Source: Desulfosediminicola flagellatus (GTDB taxonomy: Bacteria; Desulfobacterota; Desulfobulbia; Desulfobulbales; Desulfocapsaceae). From it: a stretch of 64,000 bases of DNA. Each line of letters starts with the position of its first letter. Position 1 is the stretch's first letter. Both the position numbers and the translations under genes were made by a program. Location: the NCBI RefSeq assembly GCF_005116655.2, contig NZ_CP050698.1, positions 5,908,501 to 5,972,500 of the forward strand, read 5' to 3'. Below, in pieces: positions 57,477 to 64,000 of this stretch. The notes beneath the pieces were generated by a model, which was given only the letters and a program-made list of their open reading frames with translations, had not been told where the DNA came from and made no database searches.

Positions 57477-58538
57477 TCAGATTGATAACAGCATTTCTGC
57501 AATGGTGTCAGCTCCATTTTCATATACCGGAGGTTGACGGGGATTGGCGAGTATTTCAGGAAGGCGGGCAATCCATCGCCCTTGAATAAAATCATCCACG
57601 GACAACAGGGTGCCTTTCATCTGATTCTGTATATATTTTTCCAGGATTTGAGACTCGGCAAAATCCGGTCGGGTAATACAGCATATCCGTGTTCCAGCCT
57701 GGTAGCATTCAGCGGTTGTTGAGTATCCGCTTTTGCATAGTACAAGATCAGCTGCAGCAACGATGTCCGGGTGATAATATTGCGAGGTGCGGCCCAGTGC
57801 CAGACAATTATCTGAGATGGTTTGGGTCGAGGGTTGTCCGGCGAGAATATAATAGTTGTTTGAATGATTGCGTATTTGATGCCAGGCAGGCATGTTAAAG
57901 TCGATTCCGCCCATGGAGATTACAATGAGTTGCTGATCACGAAGATCTAAAGACTTCCTTATGTCTGCAGTGGGAAGGCGGCGTTTGCGAAAAACTGGAG
58001 GAACTGTCGGGGCTGTACTGATTGGTTTACAGACAGGCGTAACCTGAATATGATAATCTGCCATTCCATATATCTCTGAAAGGGTCTTTATTGATCTGAA
58101 AAGATCCGGGTGTTCAGGTACAAAGTTTTGGTAAATCCAGTCCCATGTGAAGTTTTCAATGAGTATGGACGGGATCTTTGCAATTTCAGCTGCCTGGATT
58201 CCCATCGGCGAAATATCACAAATAACAGCATCACAACCGTTCATTGCTTTTGCCAGTTGATCTACAGGTATTTGAGAGGACTGCAGCATGCTGTCGAGTG
58301 CAGCTATAGTCCCGGGGATATTATTACGCAGGGCATCATATTGTACAATCCCCACATCAGTTGCAACCCGATGGAAGCTTATATTCTTGAGTGATTCCTC
58401 AAAAAGATGTTTGGGAGCTGTTGTGAACAGTACGATTTCAAGTGATGGGTGGCGGGATTGCAGGGCTTCCAGTATGGCAATTGTTCTGGTTGCATGGCCG
58501 AAACCATGGGGCGTAATACAGGCTGCAATGCGCTTCAT
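57477..58538 (-). CDS. GT-B glycosyltransferase (MurG/UGT-like)
   Basis: 353 residues. N-terminal CITPHGFGHATRTIAIL is the GT-B motif for the acceptor-side loop; the C-terminal half has MGGIDFN and a nucleotide-sugar site AADLVLCKSGYSTTAECYQAGTRICCITRPDFAESQ, which resembles the MurG/UDP-glycosyltransferase signature. No membrane segment or signal peptide. The acceptor is not known; a hexosyl transfer to a lipid or a small cytosolic compound is possible. The gene stands alone, with an intergenic stretch on both sides. Confidence 0.8.
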   Translation of the reverse strand: MKRIAACITPHGFGHATRTIAILEALQSRHPSLEIVLFTTAPKHLFEESLKNISFHRVATDVGIVQYDALRNNIPGTIAALDSMLQSSQIPVDQLAKAMNGCDAVICDISPMGIQAAEIAKIPSILIENFTWDWIYQNFVPEHPDLFRSIKTLSEIYGMADYHIQVTPVCKPISTAPTVPPVFRKRRLPTADIRKSLDLRDQQLIVISMGGIDFNMPAWHQIRNHSNNYYILAGQPSTQTISDNCLALGRTSQYYHPDIVAAADLVLCKSGYSTTAECYQAGTRICCITRPDFAESQILEKYIQNQMKGTLLSVDDFIQGRWIARLPEILANPRQPPVYENGADTIAEMLLSI

Positions 58539-58679
58539 GATACGGTAAACCTCAGTAATTAGAAAAATGTACTACAAGATAACCCCGGTTCATTCAATGT
58601 AACCGGCGAACACCTTGAAGACAAGCTGTGCTGATAGACTGGAATACTAAAGACTTTACAAAAATAAACAAAAAATATA

Positions 58680-59402
58680 ATGACAAAACGTTACAATATG
58701 GAGCCGATTGGTGAAATCCGCTCATGCTATACTGAAAAGTTCGGAATCCCCAGGCAGCCGGGCCTCGTTACAGCCGCTGTTGGACAGCTTGAATTTTACC
58801 CTCCGTATAACAGAGAGGAGATGTTCAAGGGGTTGGAGGCGTTTTCTCATATATGGGTCATTTTTATCTTTCACGAGACTATTAATGAAGGCTGGAAGCC
58901 GACGGTGCGACCGCCGAGGCTTGGTGGACAGAAGCGGGTTGGGCTCTTTGCCAGCCGTAGTCCGCATAGACCCAATCATCTTGGAATGTCGGTGGTGCGT
59001 CTTGAAAAGATACGGGTGGAGAAGGGGAGCGTAAGCCTTGAACTTTCAGGTGTTGACCTGCTCGATAGAACCCCTGTGGTAGATATTAAGCCGTATGTTC
59101 CTTATTCAGACGGTCCTGAAGATGCCACCTGTGGTTATGCGCGTATGCCGGTCGGCCAAAACCGTGTGGAATTTTCGCCAGAGGTGGAGCAGTTTTTAGT
59201 CTATTATCAGCAGGCTACAGGTCGAGATCTACGGGAACTGGTGCTTCAGACACTACGTAACGACCCTCGTCCGGCTAGCCAACGTGCCGCCGGGCGTGAA
59301 TTTGGTATGTTGTTGTGGAATGTTAATGTTCGCTGGCGAGTTGTTGACGATGGTTTCGAAGTGTTTAACTGCGAAGAGCGAAACAGCGATACGCCGCAGT
59401 AA
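58680..59402 (+). CDS. trmO: tRNA (N6-threonylcarbamoyl-A37) methyltransferase TrmO
   Basis: 240 residues. The UPF0066/TsaA domain shows IGEIRSCYTEKFGIPRQPG, FSHIWVIFIFHE, the RPPRLGG loop, FASRSPHRPNHLGMSVVRL and LDRTPVVDIKPYVPYSD, all hallmark stretches. It uses SAM to form m6t6A37 in tRNA-Thr in E. coli. A C-terminal extension (from about residue 160) carries helical content typical of the longer bacterial form. Convergent with lptC, stop 29 bp apart. Confidence 0.95.
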   Translation: MTKRYNMEPIGEIRSCYTEKFGIPRQPGLVTAAVGQLEFYPPYNREEMFKGLEAFSHIWVIFIFHETINEGWKPTVRPPRLGGQKRVGLFASRSPHRPNHLGMSVVRLEKIRVEKGSVSLELSGVDLLDRTPVVDIKPYVPYSDGPEDATCGYARMPVGQNRVEFSPEVEQFLVYYQQATGRDLRELVLQTLRNDPRPASQRAAGREFGMLLWNVNVRWRVVDDGFEVFNCEERNSDTPQ

Positions 59403-59431
59403 TATGTGCGCAGATGCGATCTGCGCAAAAA

Positions 59432-60016
59432 TCACGGTGAGATGGAGCCTTCTATCAAGCAAAGAACACGACCACCCATCTCATAGTATCCTCGTTCAAC
59501 GTCATAATCGAGACTGGTGCCGACGACCTCAATGGTTTCACCCTCTATCCGCGTCTTACCCGGACAGTTCACCATCCGCGTCTCATCATCATAATAGAAG
59601 AGGTCGGTATAGAGGTGCTGATCAGCAGCCGGTTTGGTGATAACAACGTTGTCCATCAGGGTGAGGTGTTGTGTTGAGCCGTTAAAGATGCCACGTTCCG
59701 CAACAACATTTGTTGCTTCACCTTCGTTGTTAAATAAGTCCGCGTTGACCTGATCAAGAATGTACTCATTAGGTTTTTCAGTTGTGAAGGCCGATTTAGA
59801 GTGAATCTCAGCTGTCATTCTACCATTCTTACTTTGAAGGATACGGACTGTTTCCATGTTGAAGTTCTGGGCTTCCAGGTCTCTCGTGGAGGTTATTTTT
59901 TTGTCATAGGAAACGCGGGGAGTGAGGAAGTTACCGATAGGTATCCGCCAGACTGGAAAGGTGATTATCAGGCCAAGTGGTATAAGCCAGATCAGGTTTC
60001 GTCGTTTGATCATCAT
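59432..60016 (-). CDS. lptC: LPS export protein LptC
   Basis: 194 residues. An N-terminal membrane anchor (residues about 8-25) is followed by a periplasmic beta-jellyroll: VNADLFNNEGEATNVVAERGIFNGSTQHLTLMDNVVIT is the LptC/OstA-like repeat. LptC links LptBFG to LptA. The start overlaps the kdsC stop by four bases (ATGA). lptA and lptB would normally follow, but trmO is encoded convergently right after, so they lie elsewhere. Confidence 0.85.
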   Translation of the reverse strand: MMIKRRNLIWLIPLGLIITFPVWRIPIGNFLTPRVSYDKKITSTRDLEAQNFNMETVRILQSKNGRMTAEIHSKSAFTTEKPNEYILDQVNADLFNNEGEATNVVAERGIFNGSTQHLTLMDNVVITKPAADQHLYTDLFYYDDETRMVNCPGKTRIEGETIEVVGTSLDYDVERGYYEMGGRVLCLIEGSISP

Positions 60017-60720
60017 CCGAGAGTATATTCCCGAAGAAGTTTCTGTAACTCTCTACGAGCACTAAGGATCAGTGTGCAGGCATCCCTGACAGCTCCTTCC
60101 CCGCCCGGTCGTGAAGTTACGTAGTGTACAACGTCCTTAAGTTCATCAGCTCCATTGGCTGGCGTAATGGATAATCCCACTTGTTGAAGCAAGATCAGAT
60201 CAAGCCAGTCATCACCCATATAGGCAACCTCAAATGGTTTAAAACCGGTTTTTTTAAGGATCTCTTTGAACGCTTCATTCTTTTTTCGCGCACCCTGATA
60301 AATATGAGTCATTTTCAGTTCGGTGGCGCGACGCTCAACCATAGGAGATTTCCTGGCAGTGATAATACCAGTTTCGACACCTGCCTGGTGTAGTAGGCTG
60401 ATACCGAATCCGTCCTGAGTGTTGAATGATTTCAATTCTTCTCCACTGCTTGAGTAGTGCAGGGTGCCGTCAGTCAGCACACCGTCAACATCAAGCAGCA
60501 GAAGTCGTATGTTTTTGGCTTTTTCAAGAACCAGTGCGCTGACTCCGGCCGGATGCGTTTTTTCACCACGTTCACGCGCTATCTGGCGGTATCCGTCCAT
60601 TACTTCACAATCAGAAGGATAACCACCAGGGGAGGATGGAGTGCAGGGTTCTGTCATAATGTCTATTGGTTTGACTAAGAGGTTGTTCGAGAATTGCAAT
60701 TTTGTCTCGAATCGAGGCAT
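60013..60720 (-). CDS. kdsC: Kdo-8-phosphate phosphatase KdsC
   Basis: 235 residues as drawn; internal ATGs at 60657 and 60600 would shorten it, and the family usually starts about 10-25 residues before LLLLDVDGVLTDG, so the true start may be 60600. HAD motifs: DVDGVLTDG (nucleophile Asp), TARKSPMV, and the Lys/MGDDWLDL acidic pair. It dephosphorylates Kdo8P in LPS core synthesis. kdsA is upstream and lptC overlaps its end. A perfect 15-bp inverted repeat (60719-60777) touches the 60720 start. Confidence 0.88.
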   Translation of the reverse strand: MPRFETKLQFSNNLLVKPIDIMTEPCTPSSPGGYPSDCEVMDGYRQIARERGEKTHPAGVSALVLEKAKNIRLLLLDVDGVLTDGTLHYSSSGEELKSFNTQDGFGISLLHQAGVETGIITARKSPMVERRATELKMTHIYQGARKKNEAFKEILKKTGFKPFEVAYMGDDWLDLILLQQVGLSITPANGADELKDVVHYVTSRPGGEGAVRDACTLILSARRELQKLLREYTLG

Positions 60721-60777
60721 TTATAAAAAACAAGCGCAGTCATATGTTGAATATTACGAGCATTGTTTTTTATAAAT
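60719..60777. promoter_or_regulatory. 15-bp perfect inverted repeat between kdsA and kdsC
   Basis: ATTTATAAAAAACAA (60719-60733) and TTGTTTTTTATAAAT (60763-60777) flank a 29-nt centre. On the mRNA it would form an A/T-rich stem; the arms also contain A/T-tracts. It could attenuate or process the operon mRNA, or act as an operator. Confidence 0.45.
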
Positions 60778-60832
60778 AACGAAGAGTTGGGGCAAAAGGG
60801 CATTGTTGGACAGCCTCCTCGGGGAATTCTAA

Positions 60833-61681
60833 TCAGATCAGGCCGGTCACAGCCTCACGAATACGCAACAGCTGAACGAGCAAGTCTTCGATCTGGTCGA
60901 GCGGAATTGAATTAGGGCCGTCACATAGTGCCTTATCCGGATCAGGGTGTATTTCCATAAACAGCCCGTCAATACCGGCAGCAATTGCAGCGCGTGTAAG
61001 CGGGGCTATAAATTCGCGCTGTCCGCTGGATGATCCACCGGCACCACCTGGAAGCTGAACTGAATGGGTAGCATCAAAAACAACAGGACAACCAAGTGAA
61101 CGCATAATTGGAAGTGAACGCATATCCACGACCAGGTTATTGTAGCCAAAACTTGCACCACGTTCCACGAGCATCACTTTGCTGGAGCCGGATTCACGCA
61201 GTTTATTCACCACGTTTTTCATATCCCATGGTGAAACGAACTGGCCCTTCTTGACGTTTACCGGCTTTCCGCTCTTAGCAGCAGCCGAGAGCAGGTCGGT
61301 CTGGCGACAGAGAAAAGCAGGGATCTGTATGATATCAAGTACCTTTGAGGCAGCCTCAACCTGATGTACTTCGTGAATATCAGAAACTACAGGAACCTGA
61401 AGTTCTTCACGAAGGCGACCAAGGATCTCAAGACCATCTTTTAAGCCTGGTCCGCGATATGAGGTTATTGAGGTGCGATTTGCTTTGTCAAATGAGGCCT
61501 TGAACACATAGTTGATGCCAAGCCGCGAACAGATTTCCTTCATTTGTGTGGCAACTGTTCTGGCCAGGTCTTCAGACTCAAGTGCACAGGGACCACCAAT
61601 CAACATCAATGGCTGGTCGCTGCCGACACTGAAACCAGTGCCGGCAGGAGATTCGATCGTAACTGGAGAAATCTCAGTCAT
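60833..61681 (-). CDS. kdsA: 3-deoxy-8-phosphooctulonate synthase
   Basis: 282 residues. Class-typical stretches: IGGPCALES, the catalytic [12 protein letters not shown] loop (PEP and arabinose-5-P binding), [20 protein letters not shown] and [11 protein letters not shown]. It makes Kdo8P from PEP and arabinose 5-phosphate. The gene begins three bases after pyrG ends and is followed by kdsC, a standard Kdo operon. The presence of Kdo enzymes and LptC indicates a Gram-negative envelope with LPS. Confidence 0.97.
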   Translation of the reverse strand: MTEISPVTIESPAGTGFSVGSDQPLMLIGGPCALESEDLARTVATQMKEICSRLGINYVFKASFDKANRTSITSYRGPGLKDGLEILGRLREELQVPVVSDIHEVHQVEAASKVLDIIQIPAFLCRQTDLLSAAAKSGKPVNVKKGQFVSPWDMKNVVNKLRESGSSKVMLVERGASFGYNNLVVDMRSLPIMRSLGCPVVFDATHSVQLPGGAGGSSSGQREFIAPLTRAAIAAGIDGLFMEIHPDPDKALCDGPNSIPLDQIEDLLVQLLRIREAVTGLI

Positions 61682-61684
61682 CAG

Positions 61685-63352
61685 TTATTTACCCAGTTTT
61701 TTTGCAAGTGCTGCGCTGATGAAATCCCTGAAAAGCGGATGTGGCTTCATCGGTTTTGACTTGAATTCAGGATGGAACTGACAGCCCAGGAACCATGGAT
61801 GATCAGCAATTTCAACTATCTCTACCAGGTTGTTGTCCGGGGATGTTCCTGCGATAGTCAGGCCGTTTTCTTCAAGGATAGCTCTGAATTCATTGTTGAA
61901 TTCAAAGCGATGACGATGGCGTTCTGAAATCTCTTCCTGTTGATAGGCCTTGGATGCATAGGTCTCTTCTTTGAGCACGCATGGATACGCACCAAGTCGG
62001 AGAGTTCCACCCAGGTCAGAGGTTTCGTCGCGCACCTGCTTCTGGTTGGTTCTATAGTCAAACCATTCCTTTATCAGGTAGATAACAGGTTGATCTGTCT
62101 CAGGATCGAGCTCTGTTGAGTTTGCGCCTTTCAGTCCAGCGACATTACGGGCATATTCAACAACAGCAAGCTGCATACCGAGACAGATACCGAAGAATGG
62201 TATCTTGTTTTCTCGGGCATATGTGATCGCTTTGATTTTGCCTTCTATGCCTCGCTTTCCAAAGCCGCCAGGAACAAGAATGCCGTCGCAGCCATCGAGC
62301 AGCGTTGCGGGATCTTTTACTTCAAGGTCCTCTGCGCTTAGGTAACGCAATTCAACCTTGGTGCCTTTTGCCATACCACCATGAACAAGTGCTTCATGGA
62401 GACTTTTGTAGGATTCGGTCAGGTCAACATACTTGCCGGTGATAGCAATAGTTACCGTGTTCTTCGGGTTCTTGATGCTGTGAACCAGTGCTTCCCATGG
62501 CTTAATGTTTGGTTGACCGGTCCAGATGTTAAGGAGTTCGAGAATCTTGGTGTCGAGCCCTTCACGGTACAGGTTGATTGGCAACTCGTAGATCGTGTCG
62601 CAGTCAATTGCTGTGATAACCGCATCTTTCTGAATGTTGCAGAACAGTGCTATCTTTGCCTTGAGGCTCTCATCAAGAGGTACCTCGGTTCGGCAGATAA
62701 GGATGTCCGGCTGAATACCATCGGCCCGCAACTCTCTTACTGAGTGCTGGGTCGGTTTGGTCTTCACTTCACCCGCGGTTTTAATATACGGCACCAGGGT
62801 AAGATGAACAAATAGAGAGTAATCACGGCCAAGATCACCACGTAATTGGCGAATGGCTTCAATGAACGGCAGTCCTTCGATATCGCCGACAGTTCCGCCG
62901 ATCTCAATGATAGCTACATCGGTACTGCCGTCTAACTGCAGTACTGCAGCCTTGATCTCATCTGTAATGTGCGGAATTACTTGTACTGTTCCGCCAAGAT
63001 ACTCGCCACGCCGTTCTTTGGATATTACAGAATGATAAATACGCCCGGAGGTGTAATTATTCTTCTGTGCCATAACGGCGTTAGTGTAGCGCTCGTAGTG
63101 CCCCATATCCAGATCCGTCTCCGCACCGTCATCGGTTACGTAAACTTCACCATGCTGAAACGGGTTCATTGTTCCCGGATCGACATTGATATAAGGGTCG
63201 AGTTTTTGAAATGTTACTGTGAGCCCACGGCTTTCGAGCAATGCTCCTAAGGCTGCTGACGCAAGACCTTTCCCTAAGGATGAGAGCACGCCGCCGGTGA
63301 CAAAAATGAACTTGGTCCGTTTGGTATTCTGTGTCGTTTTCATGTCCGGCAC
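61685..63352 (-). CDS. pyrG: CTP synthase
   Basis: 555 residues. N-terminal synthetase P-loop [17 protein letters not shown]; the Mg/UTP site [30 protein letters not shown]. The C-terminal glutaminase has the nucleophile Cys in [10 protein letters not shown], with HPEF at the end (the catalytic His-Glu). It aminates UTP to CTP using glutamine. First gene of the pyrG-kdsA-kdsC-lptC run; CTP is also the cofactor of the Kdo activation step and of ParB, though no link is implied. Confidence 0.98.
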   Translation of the reverse strand: MPDMKTTQNTKRTKFIFVTGGVLSSLGKGLASAALGALLESRGLTVTFQKLDPYINVDPGTMNPFQHGEVYVTDDGAETDLDMGHYERYTNAVMAQKNNYTSGRIYHSVISKERRGEYLGGTVQVIPHITDEIKAAVLQLDGSTDVAIIEIGGTVGDIEGLPFIEAIRQLRGDLGRDYSLFVHLTLVPYIKTAGEVKTKPTQHSVRELRADGIQPDILICRTEVPLDESLKAKIALFCNIQKDAVITAIDCDTIYELPINLYREGLDTKILELLNIWTGQPNIKPWEALVHSIKNPKNTVTIAITGKYVDLTESYKSLHEALVHGGMAKGTKVELRYLSAEDLEVKDPATLLDGCDGILVPGGFGKRGIEGKIKAITYARENKIPFFGICLGMQLAVVEYARNVAGLKGANSTELDPETDQPVIYLIKEWFDYRTNQKQVRDETSDLGGTLRLGAYPCVLKEETYASKAYQQEEISERHRHRFEFNNEFRAILEENGLTIAGTSPDNNLVEIVEIADHPWFLGCQFHPEFKSKPMKPHPLFRDFISAALAKKLGK

Positions 63353-63544
63353 TATAGCAATCGAGTTCGCTTTTTTAAATAGAAAAATAGCGAACTCGTG
63401 TGAAAGATGAAATCAGGAATTATACCAATTTTGTAGCAAAATAGCGGAGCAAGGTAGATATACCTGATAGGGTTGCTTGTCTGAGCCTGTTGTAGTGCAT
63501 ATTTTCTTATAGAATCAAGGAAATCAACCTTACGGAGGCATGTA

Positions 63545-64000
63545 ATGCAGTATACATTTATCTTAAGCGCATTTCTAGTGGCGATAGCAAGTGCTTTGGC
63601 TGTAGAAGCCCGGGCAGCTGATACATATAAAACCGCTATATTCGGTGGCGGGTGTTTCTGGTGTATGGAACCGCCGTTTGAGCAGGTAGAGGGAGTGGTT
63701 GACGTAAAAGCAGGTTATTCCGGTGGAAAAGAGAAAGATCCTACCTATGAGCAGGTGTCTTCAGGCCGGACCTCGCATCTTGAATGTGTCCAGGTAGTCT
63801 ATGATCCTGAAAAAGTTTCATACAGAGAACTGGTCGAAGTTTTCTGGCATCAGATTGATCCTACCGATAAAGGCGGTCAGTTTGCTGATAGAGGGAATCA
63901 TTATACAACCGCAATTTTTTACCACGATGATGAACAAAAGGCGATTGCCGAACGTTCCCGTGATGAGCTTGATAGCTCAGGAAAGTTTGACAGTCCTGTG
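63545..64000 (+). CDS. msrA: Secreted peptide-methionine sulfoxide reductase MsrA (3' end outside window)
   Basis: 152 residues visible; the frame runs off the window end. ATG 63545 follows ACGGAGG at a good spacing. A signal peptide ends near ARA|AD (residue 24). The MsrA motif is GGGCFWCMEPPF, with catalytic Cys37; later the family stretches YDPEKVSYRELVEVFWHQIDPTDKGGQFADRGNHYTTAIFY are intact. It repairs oxidised methionines on exported proteins. The catalytic residue is Cys, not selenocysteine, in contrast to the Dsb-like protein at 4934. Confidence 0.95.
   Translation, partial: MQYTFILSAFLVAIASALAVEARAADTYKTAIFGGGCFWCMEPPFEQVEGVVDVKAGYSGGKEKDPTYEQVSSGRTSHLECVQVVYDPEKVSYRELVEVFWHQIDPTDKGGQFADRGNHYTTAIFYHDDEQKAIAERSRDELDSSGKFDSPV

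Noticed and set aside
59402-60016. Broken LPS transport operon (missing lptA, lptB)
   Set aside because: lptC is of normal length and ends cleanly; the other genes can simply be elsewhere in the genome.

Overview
The window looks like the replication-origin neighbourhood of a Gram-negative, sulfur-metabolising anaerobe. The best guess is the Desulfobacterota (Desulfobulbales-like). This is an inference from the mix of genes: a ResB/CcsA (system II) cytochrome c maturation cluster, a UGA-recoded (selenocysteine) Dsb-like protein, a DsrE/DsrE/TusA/YeeE-YedE sulfur-relay cluster, Kdo/LPS genes, and the protein sequences as I recognise them. No taxonomic marker was searched.

Layout. 1-6.2 kb: the end of an M23 peptidase, a Cys-containing membrane-anchored unknown, then a TPR protein, ResB, CcsA and a selenocysteine-containing thioredoxin-fold protein in one direction. 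A 37-residue membrane microprotein is encoded at 6.1-6.2 kb. 6.4-14.4 kb: a membrane protein, radA, an EI24-like membrane protein, a CYTH protein, then a minus-strand run of a split rdgC-like pair, gatB, radC and hemW. 14.7-15.7 kb: two tandem copies of a promoter/tRNA-Lys/tRNA-Glu/terminator cassette. 16-21.6 kb: a glycine-zipper lipoprotein, a 155-bp dispersed repeat, nadB flanked by two perfect parS sites, parA, parB and an SH3b protein. 21.8-25 kb: two tRNA-Ser genes, a NifA-family activator, queH and an rdgB/HAM1-type NTPase. 25-32.3 kb: gpsA, gyrA, gyrB and dnaN on the minus strand. 32.3-33.4 kb: an AT-rich non-coding stretch ending in a cluster of DnaA boxes, the probable oriC. Genes diverge from it.

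33.4-51.8 kb is mainly plus-strand: a serine hydrolase, the sulfur-relay cluster (minus strand, with a 57-residue unannotated ORF) divergent from a YeeE/YedE transporter, an HD-GYP response regulator, gatC-gatA, hisC, cmk, a Pal-like lipoprotein, a second copy of the 155-bp repeat, a DUF2721 protein, rlmKL, and a phosphorelay group (CheY-like protein, Hpt protein, hybrid kinase). A FabH-like ketosynthase, AMMECR1 protein and YkgJ-type Cys-cluster protein follow, translationally coupled. 52-57.3 kb is one 1750-residue Ser/Thr kinase-ATPase-GAF-histidine kinase. 57.5-63.4 kb holds a glycosyltransferase, trmO, and the LPS precursor group pyrG-kdsA-kdsC-lptC. The window ends inside a secreted msrA.

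Functional threads: (i) cytochrome c maturation coupled to a Sec-dependent thiol-redox protein; (ii) origin/partition functions (oriC, dnaN, gyrAB, parABS), with dnaA and recF not beside dnaN; (iii) asparaginyl/glutamyl-tRNA amidation (gatCAB split over two loci on opposite sides of oriC); (iv) sulfur trafficking; (v) several multi-domain signalling proteins. The strongest unusual signals are the in-frame UGA with a SECIS-like hairpin, the small unannotated proteins at 6102-6215 and 34614-34787, the 155-bp palindromic repeat pair, and the duplicated tRNA cassette.
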